DNA of 64,000 nucleotides from assembly GCF_028368935.1 (NCBI RefSeq), contig NZ_JAQNDK010000005.1, forward strand, positions 496,001-560,000. The letters run 5' to 3'. The position numbers and the translations under genes are program-made. The stretch comes from Sorangium aterium (GTDB taxonomy: Bacteria; Myxococcota_A; Polyangia; Polyangiales; Polyangiaceae). Shown here in pieces: positions 8,919 to 18,400 of the stretch. The notes under the pieces are model-generated. The model did not search any database, had not been told where the DNA came from, and saw only the letters and a program-made list of their open reading frames with translations. The stretch's first letter is position 1. The number at the start of each line of letters is the position of its first letter.

Positions 8919-9730
8919 CCTCGCCTCGCCCTTTCACCCGCGCTGCCCTGGGGATCCTCGCTGGCCTTGCGCTCGCCGCCGCTGGCGTGGTCGCCGTGGC
9001 CGAGCCGGAGGCCCCGCCGACGCGCGCCGGGTATGCGCCGGACCCTGCCGCGCGGCCGAGCGCGAAGCAGTGGGTCTTCGACGTGCACTATGCGAAGGGG
9101 AGGGGCTCCATCGTGCGGGTGCGACCGGTGGCGCTCGACCGGCCTCTGGCGACGGCGCGTGTGATGGGCCGGTTCGCGATCGAGCTGTACGTTGGCCAGG
9201 AGCTGCTCGATCGGGTCCGTTTCGACGTGCCGCTGACGGGGGACGCGCCGGACCGGCCGCCGGGCGCCCTGCTCCGCCGTCCGACGTTCGACAGCGGCGT
9301 GACGACGCGGCTGCGCGTGCAGATGGCGGACAACCCGCGCGCGAGCTGGGCCAAGCTGGTGGACCGGAAGACGGGCGCGGAGGAGCGCTTCCTCTGGCCG
9401 CCGGAGCCCGACGGCCGCCTCGTGTCGCTGAGCGCGCAGGGCGGGGTGGCGGTCGACGGGGGCGCGCCGGGGGATGCGGGCAAGCTGCCGGCGGACGCCG
9501 GGGGATCGGCGGACGCGGGCTGGCCGGACGCTGGCCCCGATGGGGGCTTTCCGCCGGTGGACGCGGGGTGGCAAGACGCGGGCAGGCTGCCGGTGGACGC
9601 GGGGTGGCCGGATGCGGGCTGGCCGCCGGTGGACGCGGGGTGGCCGGACGCGGGCTGGCCGCCGGTGGACGCGGGGCGGCCTCCGGATGCCGGACCGCCG
9701 CCGGATCCGTTCAAGCCGCGGCGGAAGTAG
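8915..9730 (+). CDS. Secreted protein with PVDAGWPDAGWP repeats
   Basis: Not recognised. The 271 residues start with a clear signal peptide (residues 1-30; Ala/Leu-rich core, AVA-type cleavage region). A globular part of about 150 residues follows (QWVFDVHYAKGRGSIVRVRP, then ELYVGQELLDRVRFDVPL), with a beta-sheet look. The tail is a low-complexity stretch rich in Asp-Ala-Gly and Trp/Pro. The start overlaps the stop of the pseudouridine synthase gene (ATGA). The tail could be a flexible cell-surface spacer; that is inference. Confidence 0.75.
   Translation: MTSPRPFTRAALGILAGLALAAAGVVAVAEPEAPPTRAGYAPDPAARPSAKQWVFDVHYAKGRGSIVRVRPVALDRPLATARVMGRFAIELYVGQELLDRVRFDVPLTGDAPDRPPGALLRRPTFDSGVTTRLRVQMADNPRASWAKLVDRKTGAEERFLWPPEPDGRLVSLSAQGGVAVDGGAPGDAGKLPADAGGSADAGWPDAGPDGGFPPVDAGWQDAGRLPVDAGWPDAGWPPVDAGWPDAGWPPVDAGRPPDAGPPPDPFKPRRK
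9557..9690 (+). repeat. 36-bp tandem repeat encoding PVDAGWPDAGWP
   Basis: GTGGACGCGGGG recurs at 9557, 9593, 9629 and 9665, exactly 36 bases apart, giving about 3.7 copies of a 12-residue unit. The last copy is degenerate. Confidence 0.9.
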
Positions 9731-9764
9731 CGCGCCCTGCCTGAGCTGCGGTACCTTGGCGGGC

Positions 9765-10442
9765 ATGCAGGACCGCTCGCTCGCTGTCGTCGCATCGCTC
9801 GCTCTCGCTGTCGTCTTCTCCGCGGCGCCGGTCGCCGCCCAGCCGCCTGCGGGCAAGGAGAAGCCGCAGGCAGCCGCGCCTGAGCCGGCGGCGGCCGCGC
9901 CCGATGCTTCTCCTTCGCAGCGCAAAGATCCCAACGGGCACACCGGCATCAGCCCCTACACGGAGCAGGTCCTGAAGGGCCAGGCGTCGTTCGTGGCGCG
10001 CGACATCCCGGGCGCGATCGCGGGGTTCCAGGAGGCGATCAAGCAGGACTCCTCGAAGATGCTCGGCTTCTATCTGCTCGGCGAGGCGATGCTCGAGTCC
10101 GGCAACACGGCGGAGGCCGAGACGGCCTGGACGACGGCGCTCGGCAAGAAGGGGCCGGACGAGCTCCACGCCAAGGTGCTCTTCTGCCTCGCCGATCTGC
10201 GCGAGCGGTTGAAGAACTGGCAGGCGGCGAAGGAGGCGTGGGGGGCCTACAGCACGTACCTGACGAGCAACCCCAAGGCGACCGGCTACCCGGCGACCGC
10301 GGCGGAGCGGCAGAAGCAGCTCGACCGGCGCATGAAGGACGAGAAGGACTACGCCGCGGTCAAGGAGCGCATCGTCCAGCGCGAGGCCGAGCGCCAGAAG
10401 GAAGCCGAAGAGAACGCCAAGAAGGACAAGATGAACCGGTAG
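9765..10442 (+). CDS. Secreted TPR-like protein
   Basis: A 225-residue protein with a signal peptide (VVASLALAVVFSAAPVAAQ) and a Pro/Ala-rich linker. About four helical pairs of tetratricopeptide type follow (VLKGQASFVARDIPGAIAGF; GFYLLGEAMLESGNTAEAET; KVLFCLADLRERLKNWQAAK). The C-terminus is Lys/Glu-rich and coiled (ERQKEAEENAKKDK). It is probably a periplasmic scaffold; the partner is unknown. ATG 9765 is chosen because the signal peptide follows directly, although an in-frame GTG lies upstream inside the previous gene. Confidence 0.8.
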   Translation: MQDRSLAVVASLALAVVFSAAPVAAQPPAGKEKPQAAAPEPAAAAPDASPSQRKDPNGHTGISPYTEQVLKGQASFVARDIPGAIAGFQEAIKQDSSKMLGFYLLGEAMLESGNTAEAETAWTTALGKKGPDELHAKVLFCLADLRERLKNWQAAKEAWGAYSTYLTSNPKATGYPATAAERQKQLDRRMKDEKDYAAVKERIVQREAERQKEAEENAKKDKMNR

Positions 10443-10447
10443 CGTGC

Positions 10448-10471
10448 CCTCGGCTGGGTGCGCCGCCGAGG
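10448..10471. terminator. Hairpin between convergent genes
   Basis: CCTCGGC (10448-10454) pairs with GCCGAGG (10465-10471) across a 10-base loop, six bases after the stop of the TPR gene and before the stop of the converging SnoaL-like gene. There is no T-tract, so this is only a candidate. Confidence 0.4.
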
Positions 10472-10515
10472 CGGCGCGCCCGGCGCACGGCGAGACGCCG
10501 CCGTCCCGCGCCGCT

Positions 10516-11133
10516 TCAGGGGGCGGGGGAGTCGACACGCATGAACGAAAGGGTGCGGAACGTCCGCTTGCTGAGCTTCCACCCGGAGGGCGTCCGGACC
10601 GCCTCGTTCTCGTACGTTCCGTGTGCCACCTGGACGCTGCTCAGGGGATCATAGACGTGCGTCGCGATCAGGTACGAGGTGATCTTTGCCCGGTCGCCGC
10701 CGGGCAGGATGTCGATACGGACGTTGCTGATCAGGTGCTGCGTGCCGACATAACCTGATTCTGCGAACAGGACATCGATGAAGTCGGCCCAGGCCTCCGC
10801 GCTGGGCACCGAGACGACCGGCGGATCATCCGGAGCGGCGCCGGCGGCCCAGATGAGGACCGGAGCGTCGGGCGTGAAGCACCTTGAATAGATCTGCTTG
10901 CCCGTCGCCAGATCACCGCGGCCGATCGCGTCGGTCCCGGCCGCGTAACAGTACTCGAGCTGCTCGATCTCCCGCAGCGCCTGGAGCTCGGGCACGCCGT
11001 TCGGTGGCGTGCCCTCCGCGGGCTTCGCGAGCGACACGATGACGGCGCCTGCCAGCGCGAGCGCGGAGGCCAACGGGAAGACGCGACGCAGAATGCTACT
11101 GAGACGACCGCTGTTCGTGCTCAAAGAGCTCAC
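10516..11133 (-). CDS. Secreted SnoaL/NTF2-like protein
   Basis: About 205 residues with a Sec signal (ILRRVFPLASALALAGAVIV). One NTF2-like cone domain follows (ALREIEQLEYCYAAGTDAIG at the start; LISNVRIDILPGGDRAKITS; WKLSKRTFRTLSFM at the end). This fold serves as a small-molecule binding domain or a minor enzyme; no catalytic set is visible. The GTG at 11133 is preferred because it places the signal peptide near the N-terminus; a TTG at 11175 would add 14 residues. It converges on the TPR gene. Confidence 0.7.
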   Translation of the reverse strand: MSSLSTNSGRLSSILRRVFPLASALALAGAVIVSLAKPAEGTPPNGVPELQALREIEQLEYCYAAGTDAIGRGDLATGKQIYSRCFTPDAPVLIWAAGAAPDDPPVVSVPSAEAWADFIDVLFAESGYVGTQHLISNVRIDILPGGDRAKITSYLIATHVYDPLSSVQVAHGTYENEAVRTPSGWKLSKRTFRTLSFMRVDSPAP

Positions 11134-11202
11134 CCTTTCGCTGGGTTCCCGAATCGTCAAGAGTCGATATGCCAATGTAAATACCTGAGCAAACCCGGCT
11201 CC

Positions 11203-12123
11203 TTACCCGCGGCGCCAGCCGTCGCTGGGTTGGGCCCCCGCCTCCGTCCATCGATAGAACCCTTCCCCCGTCTTCTTCCCGAGCTTCCCCGCACGCACCA
11301 TCTGCCGCAGGATCACCGGCGGCCGGAACTGCTCCCCCACCTCGCGGTGGAGGTGCTCCAGGATGGCGAGCCGCACGTCGAGCCCCACGAGATCCGTCAG
11401 CTTGAGCGGCCCCATCGGGTGCCGGTACCCGAGCTCCATCGCCCGATCGATGTCGACTGCCGACGCCACCCCGGCCTCCAGCATCCGCATCGCCTCTGCG
11501 CCGAGCGCCACGCCGAGCCGGCTCGTCGCGAAGCCGGGCGTGTCGTTCACCACGATCGGCGTCTTGTCCAGGCGCCTCGCCACCGAGAGCGCCGCCGTCA
11601 CCGTCGCCTCGTCGGTCTCGAGCCCCCGCACCACCTCGAGCAGCTCCATCACCGGCGGCGGGTTGAAGAAGTGCAGGCCGATCGTGCGCCCGCCCGCGCC
11701 GAGCCGGCGCCCGAGCTCCGTGATGCTCAGGCTCGACGTGTTCGTGCCGAACAGCGCCCTCTCCGGCGCCGCCGCCTTCACCCGGCCGAGCACCTCGACC
11801 TTGAGATCCATCCGCTCGGGCACCGCCTCGATCACGAGATCGGCGTCCGCCGCAGCGCGCTCGAGATCCGGAGACGCCACGAGCATCCCGATCATCTCGC
11901 TGCGCGCCTCGTTGAGCATCTTGCCCTTCTGGACGAGGCGATCGGTCGTGCGCTTGAGGTCCTCGATCGCCGCGCCGATCCGCGCGGCGTCGACGTCGTA
12001 GAGGCGCGTCACGTAGCCGGCGACCGCCGTGACCTGCGCGATCCCCTGGCCCATCGTGCCCGCGCCGAGCACAAGCACCGTGCGCATCCGCGCTGCGGCG
12101 GGGTCGACCACGATCTCGCTCAC
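11203..12123 (-). CDS. 3-hydroxyacyl-CoA dehydrogenase
   Basis: The 306-residue enzyme oxidises (3S)-3-hydroxyacyl-CoA to the 3-ketoacyl-CoA with NAD+, as in beta-oxidation or butanoate-type metabolism. Seen: the Rossmann dinucleotide motif VLGAGTMGQGIAQV at the N-terminus, DLVIEAVPE, the catalytic-His region GLHFFNPPPVMELLEVV, and the C-terminal helical domain ending GKLGKKTGEGFYRW. Its length is that of stand-alone family members. The start is GTG 12123, whose bases overlap the TGA of the upstream gene (GTGA), so translation is coupled. ATG 12087 is an internal alternative directly before the Rossmann strand. Confidence 0.92.
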   Translation of the reverse strand: MSEIVVDPAAARMRTVLVLGAGTMGQGIAQVTAVAGYVTRLYDVDAARIGAAIEDLKRTTDRLVQKGKMLNEARSEMIGMLVASPDLERAAADADLVIEAVPERMDLKVEVLGRVKAAAPERALFGTNTSSLSITELGRRLGAGGRTIGLHFFNPPPVMELLEVVRGLETDEATVTAALSVARRLDKTPIVVNDTPGFATSRLGVALGAEAMRMLEAGVASAVDIDRAMELGYRHPMGPLKLTDLVGLDVRLAILEHLHREVGEQFRPPVILRQMVRAGKLGKKTGEGFYRWTEAGAQPSDGWRRG

Positions 12124-12647
12124 TTCGGCGGAGCCGGGGCGCCGTCCTTCTGCCGCGCATCCATGCGCTTGCGCACCAGCTCCACCTCCTGGGGCGTCAG
12201 CTTGCGCAGGTTCGCCGGGCCCGGCGCGGCGGTGCCCGCCGCGCGCTCGGCCCCGGCGGCGCGCAGGGCCTCCGCGGCCGGCCCCGCCTCGGGCCCCGCC
12301 GGCGCCGCCGGGCGCGCGCCAGGCTGAGCCGCCGGGCGAGCCTCGGCGGTCGCGGGGCGGGCGCCAGCCGGGGCCGGGCGAGCGCCGGCGGCAGCCGGGC
12401 GAGCCTCGGCGGCAGCCGGGCGCGCGCCCGCCGGCGCGGCCTGCCCTGCGGCGTCGTCGTCGCCGCTGCTCATCGCAAGAAAGGTGACGCCAGCCACCAC
12501 GAAGACCGCGAGCCCCAGCGCAGGGACCCAGTTCGGGGTAGGCGGCTCGTCCGCCGGCAGCGCGCGGGCGGGCTCCCCGTCGAAGCCATGGTGATCGCTC
12601 ACGTCGTGCGCCGGGGCCGCGTGAGCCTCGTGATGGGCCGTGCTCAT
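12120..12647 (-). CDS. Membrane protein with Ala/Arg/Pro repeats
   Basis: Not recognised. It has 175 residues: a His-rich cytoplasmic start (HHEAHAAPAHDVSDHHG), one membrane helix (VPALGLAVFVVAGVTFLAM, about 42-60), then a low-complexity segment of GARPAAAEARPAAA-type repeats and a short charged tail (TPQEVELVRKRMDARQKDG). It is coupled by GTGA to the dehydrogenase gene, although nothing in the sequence links their functions. ATG 12647 is chosen over the upstream ATG 12704 because the longer version adds low-complexity shadow sequence. Confidence 0.65.
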   Translation of the reverse strand: MSTAHHEAHAAPAHDVSDHHGFDGEPARALPADEPPTPNWVPALGLAVFVVAGVTFLAMSSGDDDAAGQAAPAGARPAAAEARPAAAGARPAPAGARPATAEARPAAQPGARPAAPAGPEAGPAAEALRAAGAERAAGTAAPGPANLRKLTPQEVELVRKRMDARQKDGAPAPPK

Positions 12648-12765
12648 GCGCGGACAGTTGCCGTACTTCGAAAGCGGCGTCGAGGGGGTTCCACGTCGTT
12701 CCACGCCCTTCCACGCCCTTCCACGCTGCGCCCCACGCCCCGCCGGCCAGAACGGCCGAGCGCGC

Positions 12766-15236
12766 TCAGCCCGCGAGGCTCCGGTGGCTGTCGAGCGCCG
12801 CGCGCTGATCCGCGAGATCGTCGCCGTAGACGGCCTCGATCGCCTCCGCCGCGAGGCGGTGCTGCCGCTCCGCCGTCTCCTTCGGCTGCATCCCGTACGC
12901 GGCGTCGCGGATCAGCACCGTGCAGAACTCGAAGCGGTGCTCCCCCATCCGCGACCAGATCCGCTGCGCCTCGCCGAAGCGCAGGTGATCCACGAGCGCC
13001 GAGGCGTCCGGGATCATCCGGGCGAGCACGCGCGTGTCGAACTCGCGCCCCAGCACCGCCGCGGAGATCACCGTCTGCCGCGTCCGCGGCTCGAGCCGCT
13101 CGAGCCGCGCGACGAGCAGGCTGTTCACGGTCCGCGGCGGCATGAACCGGCTCGATCGCGCGGCGTCGTGGGCCGACCCGTACCGCCCATCCTCCAGCCA
13201 GTACGCGAGGATCTCCTGCGCGAAGAACGGGTTCCCCCCCGCGGTCTGGCCGAGCAGCGACCCGAGCATCGTGGGGAGCGGACCGCCGAAGAACGGCTCC
13301 GCGAGCGCGAGCAGCCGCTCCGCCGGGAGCGGCGCGATCTCGATCCCCTGCGACGGGATGCCGGCGTCGAGCGGGATGCGGGCGTCCACCCCCTCCCCCG
13401 AGGACACCCCGGGCCGCGCCGAGCAGATCACCGCCAGCGGCAAGTCCCTGCAGGCGGCCGTGATCGCGCGCACCGCGTCGAGCGAGGTCGGATCGGCCCA
13501 CTGCGCGTCGTCGAGGTGCACCACCACCGGCTGCAGCGAGCTCTCCGCGACGAGCAGCGCGGCGAGCGCCCCGAGGGCCTCGTCGCGCCACCCGGCCTCG
13601 GTCGCGGCCTCCTGGCCGCGCAGCCTGAGCAGCCGCGCGAGCGCCTCGCGCGACCTGTCGATCCCGGCCCGCACCTCGGTCCAGCTCTCCGGCAGCCGCT
13701 CCAGGAGCAGCTCCAGCGCGAGATCGAGCCCCGCCTCCTTGGCGCGCTGGCCGAGCTCCGACGAGATCCCGAGGTACTCCTTGAGCGCGAACTCGAACGC
13801 GTAGAGCGGGGTCCTCAGCGTCTGATCGCAGCGGGCCTCGATCCACAGCAGCGGGCGCATGTCCATGAGCTGCGCGCGCTGGTGGCGGTAGCTGTGCACG
13901 AGGTAGCTCTTGCCGATGCCCGCCTCGCCGAGGATGTACACGACGCCCGCGGAGCGCCCGGCGAACAGGGGCTCGAGCGCCTGCGTGAGCCGCCCGAGCT
14001 CGACCTCGCGGCCGATGGGGCCGAGATCGTAGAACTCCTCCTGCACCGCGATGCGCCGCCGCTCGAGCGAGTAGACGAGGATCGGCAGGTCGAACCCGTC
14101 GAACCGGAAGATGTTCTCGGTCGACCACTGGTGGCTCGCCTCGCCCGCGCGGAACGCCCGCTCGTCCGCCCAGATCGACGACGGCGCCGCCTTCCGCGCG
14201 ATCTGCGCGGCGAGGTGGATGGCGCGGCCGACGCACGCGAACTCGCGGCGGCCCACGGCGCCGAAGAAGCCGACGAGGCAGCGCGCGCGGGTGACGCCCA
14301 CCGCGAGCCGGGGCACGCCGAGGCCGTTGCTCTTCAGCTCGAGCGCGAAGTCGAGGGCGCGATCGTGGTCGCTCTCGTGCGCGACGGGCGCGCCGAAGTA
14401 GAACTGCGCGCCGAGGCCGCGCTCCGTCACGGTCATGCCGGCGAACGTCGCGCCGTACATCGCCGAGATCTCGTGCAGCTGCTGGAGGAGCTCGGTCGGG
14501 CTCTCCACCCGATCGAGCGAGACGGACACCGTCGTCACCTCGCGGATCTCGCCCTCCGGCGCGAGATCGCCCGCACCCGGCGGCAGGAACGCCTCGACGT
14601 CCGCGTCCGTCGGGGCCGACGCGATCGTCAGCGAGGGGGGCCCGCTCAGGAGATCGGCCTCGTCGAGGTCCGCCACGCTCTCCCGCGCGCTGGCCGCGGG
14701 GAGCCGCTCGCGGAAGCTGCGATCGAGGTGGAGCTCGCTGTCGTCCACCCCGCGGTCGGTCGCCTGGCAGGCCTCCATCGCGGGGCCGTAGATCAGGAAG
14801 TACGCGCGATCCGGGGCGATGCGCACGATCGTCCAGTGGACCGTGCCCCAGGCGAGCCCGATCCTGAACGGCGTCTGCGCGCCCCCGGCGCCCAGCGAGC
14901 GCCGCGCCGCGAGCTCCAGCAGGCTGCGCCGCATCGCGAGCGCCGCGCTGCGCGCGTGCCGGGTGACGTTGCGCCCCGGCCGATCGGGGAACAGCGCGGT
15001 GAACCCGCCGCCGGACGACAGCGTCGCGACGAACCCGCCCGACTGGTGCACGGCCTCGAACAGCGGATCGAAGAACGGCGCAGCGCCTCCGGATCGAGCG
15101 CCTGGCGCGCGATCATCTGCTCGGCGAGCTCCACGATCGCCGGCAGCGAGACGTGCAGGACAGCCGCGTCGATCGCGCCCGCGTATTGCCCTTCGGCGTC
15201 CTGTTCGAGGATGAAGTCCGGGACGAGCGGATTCAT
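12766..15236 (-). pseudogene. Cyclase-homology/AAA ATPase regulator, frameshifted
   Basis: The N-terminal frame starts at ATG 15236 (MNPLVPDFILEQDAEGQ) and breaks after DPEALRR near 15070-15082, where one base appears lost. The rest reads on in another frame to 12766. The joined product, about 822 residues, has two class III cyclase-like domains and then a STAND/AAA ATPase with Walker A ILGEAGIGKSYLV and Walker B VVVHLDDAQWAD. The first cyclase-like domain lacks the metal-binding Asp in its first strand. Relatives continue into a long TPR region. Here the protein stops just after the ATPase (RAALDSHRSLAG), so it also looks 3'-truncated. A decayed nucleotide-signalling regulator is likely; a sequencing error at the shift is possible. 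Confidence 0.7.
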
Positions 15237-15414
15237 GTCGAAACTCTATCGGGTATCTCCGCCCGACACGAGCGCGGCGGGAGGGACGCTCGAGTCCCGG
15301 GCGAGCGTCCCCGGGGGTGCGCGGAAGAGACTGTTACGGAAGTGCGCCGCGAGGGTCGTTCAGGACATGTGAGGGGAGGGGTGCGCAGGAGAGAGCCTCC
15401 GCGCGTGGGCGGAG

Positions 15415-15482
15415 GTCGGTCCCGTCGGTTTCGGCAGCTTCGTCGGTTTCGTCCGTTTCGTCGGTTCCGTCAGTTCCGTCAG
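15415..15482. repeat. 9-bp tandem repeat at the 3' end of the VIT/vWA gene
   Basis: On the minus strand about 7.5 units of the form CYGACGAAA run from 15482 to 15415. The first two units read CTGACGGAA, so the stop codon (TGA) of the large gene is supplied by the repeat itself and recurs in frame in the second unit. Confidence 0.8.
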
Positions 15483-18400
15483 AACGGCGGAGCCGACAGG
15501 CCGTCGACCGGCACCAGGCGGGAGGTGAAGAAGACGCGCACCGTGCCGAGCTCGAGGCGCGCGCCCTCGAGCGTGAAGGGCACCTTGCGGGTCTCTCCCG
15601 CGAGGCGCAGGGTCAGCTCGCCGCGCACGGGGCCCGGCGCGCTGGCCCCGGGGGTGGAGGCGCCGGCGTCGTCCACGGCCGACGCGCGCGCGATCTCGAC
15701 GATGTAGCTCCCCTTGGGGAGGCTCCGCAGCGCGAGGGACTCCGACCGCGTGCTCGTCGCGTCGCGCGAGCGCACACCCACCGACGGGAGGGTCGCGCCC
15801 ATCCATGAGACGCGCCGCCCCTGCGCGTCGATGAGGGAGAGGTCGAGGTCGGCGCCGCCGGTCCACTCGGCGCTGAGCCGCACGTCGCCGGGCAGGTCGG
15901 CGGCCGGCGCCGCGTCCGGCTGCGCGAGCCGCCGGTCGATCTCCGCGCGGACGGCGGAGGTCGCGTCGAGGCGCAGCTGGCTCGCGAGCTCGCTCATGCC
16001 GCCCTCGCCGGCGCACCGGATCGCGGCGGCGACGAGCTTCGCGTCGGCGGGCGCGAGGTCCGCGAGCGCCACCTGGTGCTGGCACGCGAACGCGGGCCGC
16101 CCCGCGGCGTCCCAGAGCTCGGCGAGCCGCGTCTGGGTGGCCCGGTCGCCGGGGCGCACGTCGGCGAGGCCGCCGAGGATGCGCGCGGCGCGGTCGCGCT
16201 GGCCCTGCCGCGCCGCGAGGTCGGCGCGGGCGATGAGCGCGTCGGGATCGAGCGCGTCGCGCCCGCTCCAGCGCGCGGTCAGCTCCTGGGCCTCGCCGAG
16301 GCGGCCGGTCGTTGCGTAGAGCGCGTAGAGGCCCACCGTCCTGTCGCGGCTGTCCGGGGCCGCCGCGAGCGCCGCCTCGGCGGCCGCGGTCTTCGCGGCG
16401 CTCTCGGGCGCGAGCGTGTTCGTCGCGTCGAAGCTCACCTTGCGATCGAACACCCGGCGCATCGGGATCATCCGCCGCGGCCGCGGGCGCGACCACTCCT
16501 CGGCGGCGACGAGGTCGTCGCCGCGCGATCTCCGGGCGCGGTCGTCCAGCGGCGGCGCCGGCTTCGGCTCCGCGGGCGCGGCGGCCGTCGGCGCCGGCGG
16601 GGGCGCCGGCATCTCGGCGTCGAGCGGGCCCGAGAGGGGATCGAACGACTTGTCGAACCGGCGCTGCGGCTTGGCGGGCGACGCCGGGCGGGCGCCGGCC
16701 GACGTGCGAGACTCCGCCTTCGCGGCCGGCGCGGCGTCCGGCCAGCCGGAGCCGCCGCCGCCCCTGCCGCTGCCCGACAGGCCAAGGCCCGCCCCGAGCG
16801 CGTCGCCCTTCTCCTCGGCGCCCTCGTCCGCCGCGTCGGGCTCCTCCCCCTCGGCGCTCGCGCTCACGCGCTCGGCCTGCTCCTCGCCCGTGAACGCGGA
16901 GGCGATGCCGCCTCGATCGAGGCCGAACGCCTTGAACATCGCCTCGCTCTCCAGGACGAGCAGCGAGGTGAACCGGCTCGCCACGGAGAAGCGCCGCGAC
17001 AGCTCGATGATGGCGGGCTTCTGCGCGTCGCCGCCGCTCTCCTCGAGCTCCGCGATCTTCGCCGCGGCGTAGAGGCGCGGGACGAAGGCGTTGCCCGCGC
17101 CGGTCGTGGCGACGATGTTGACGGGGTAGGTCTGCTCGAAGCGCTCGCCCGAGACGCGGCCGCGGACGCGGATCGCGCCGGTGACGTCGGCCCCGGAGCT
17201 CATCCGGGCCACGACGAGCGCCTCGCCGCCGGCGCGGATCGGGTCGAGCCGCGCCGGCGTGACCTGGGTGAGGCCGGGGGGCAGCTCGATCTCGGGATCG
17301 CGCAGCGCGAGGCCGTACGCCGCGCCGAGGACCGACTGCGCCGCGCTCGCGACCTTCTGGCCGGGCACGTAGGGGACCATCACCCCGCCGCCGCCCCGCG
17401 CGAGCGCCCTGAGCGACGTGGTGTCCGCGTCGCTCCCGAGCGCGACCGCGACCACGGCGGCGGCGCCGTCCGCGGGGATCGCGCCGCGCACCGCGGCCTC
17501 GATGTGGGCGGGGCGCGTCGGGCCGACCGAGGGCGTGCCGTCGCCGAGGTAGATGATCCGGAGCTCCTTGCCGTCGAGCGGGCCGGCGGCCGCGCGCGCC
17601 GCGATCATCGCCGCGGCGAGATCGCTGCCGCCGTCGGGCTCGATGCCGCCGAGGAAGCGCTCGACCTCGCCCGCCGAGGCGGCGCCGGGGGCCATGGGGC
17701 GCGCGGCGCCGCCCTGGCCGGCGTCGCCGAGCGAGCGGCAGAGGGTGTCGCACGCGAGCACGACGACCTCGTCGCGCCGGTCCATCTCGCGGACGAGCGA
17801 CGAGGCGAGCCGCGTCGCGCGGGCGAACCGCTCGCCGACCATGGATCGGCTCGAGTCGACGACGATCGCGTGGCGCCGCGAGGTCGACGCCTGCCACCGC
17901 GGGAGCCGGGGCCGGATCGCGATCGCGACGTACGGCGACGTGTCGCTCGCGATGGCCTGCGCCGCGGCGAGGGAGGCCTCGTGCTCCGCGCCGTCGCGCT
18001 TCGACGCGCCGGCCGCGCCGCGCCACGGCTGAGATGCCGCGGGTGGCGTGGCTGGCGGCGGGGCGGGGGGCATCCGGTAGGCCCAGGCGGTGACGGGCCG
18101 GTCGCGATCGGGGAGCGCGTACTCGACCGTGAGGTCGCCGGCCGGCGTGAAGCCGCGGGCCTCCAGCGTGCGGCGGTCGGCCGCGCCGTCCGCGAGGGCG
18201 GCGGCGAGCTCGTAGCCGCGCGTCGCGACGCCGAACTCCCGGTCGTGGCCGAGCACCTGCACGTCGAGCGAGAAGTCGCCGATGTTCGTCGTGCCGCTCT
18301 GGTCGTGCGCGAGCGGGTAGGTGAAGCGCCGGACGCCGCCGGCCTGCTCGACGAGCTGCGTGTAGGTGAGCACGACGCGCCGCGAGCCGCGCTTCGGGAT

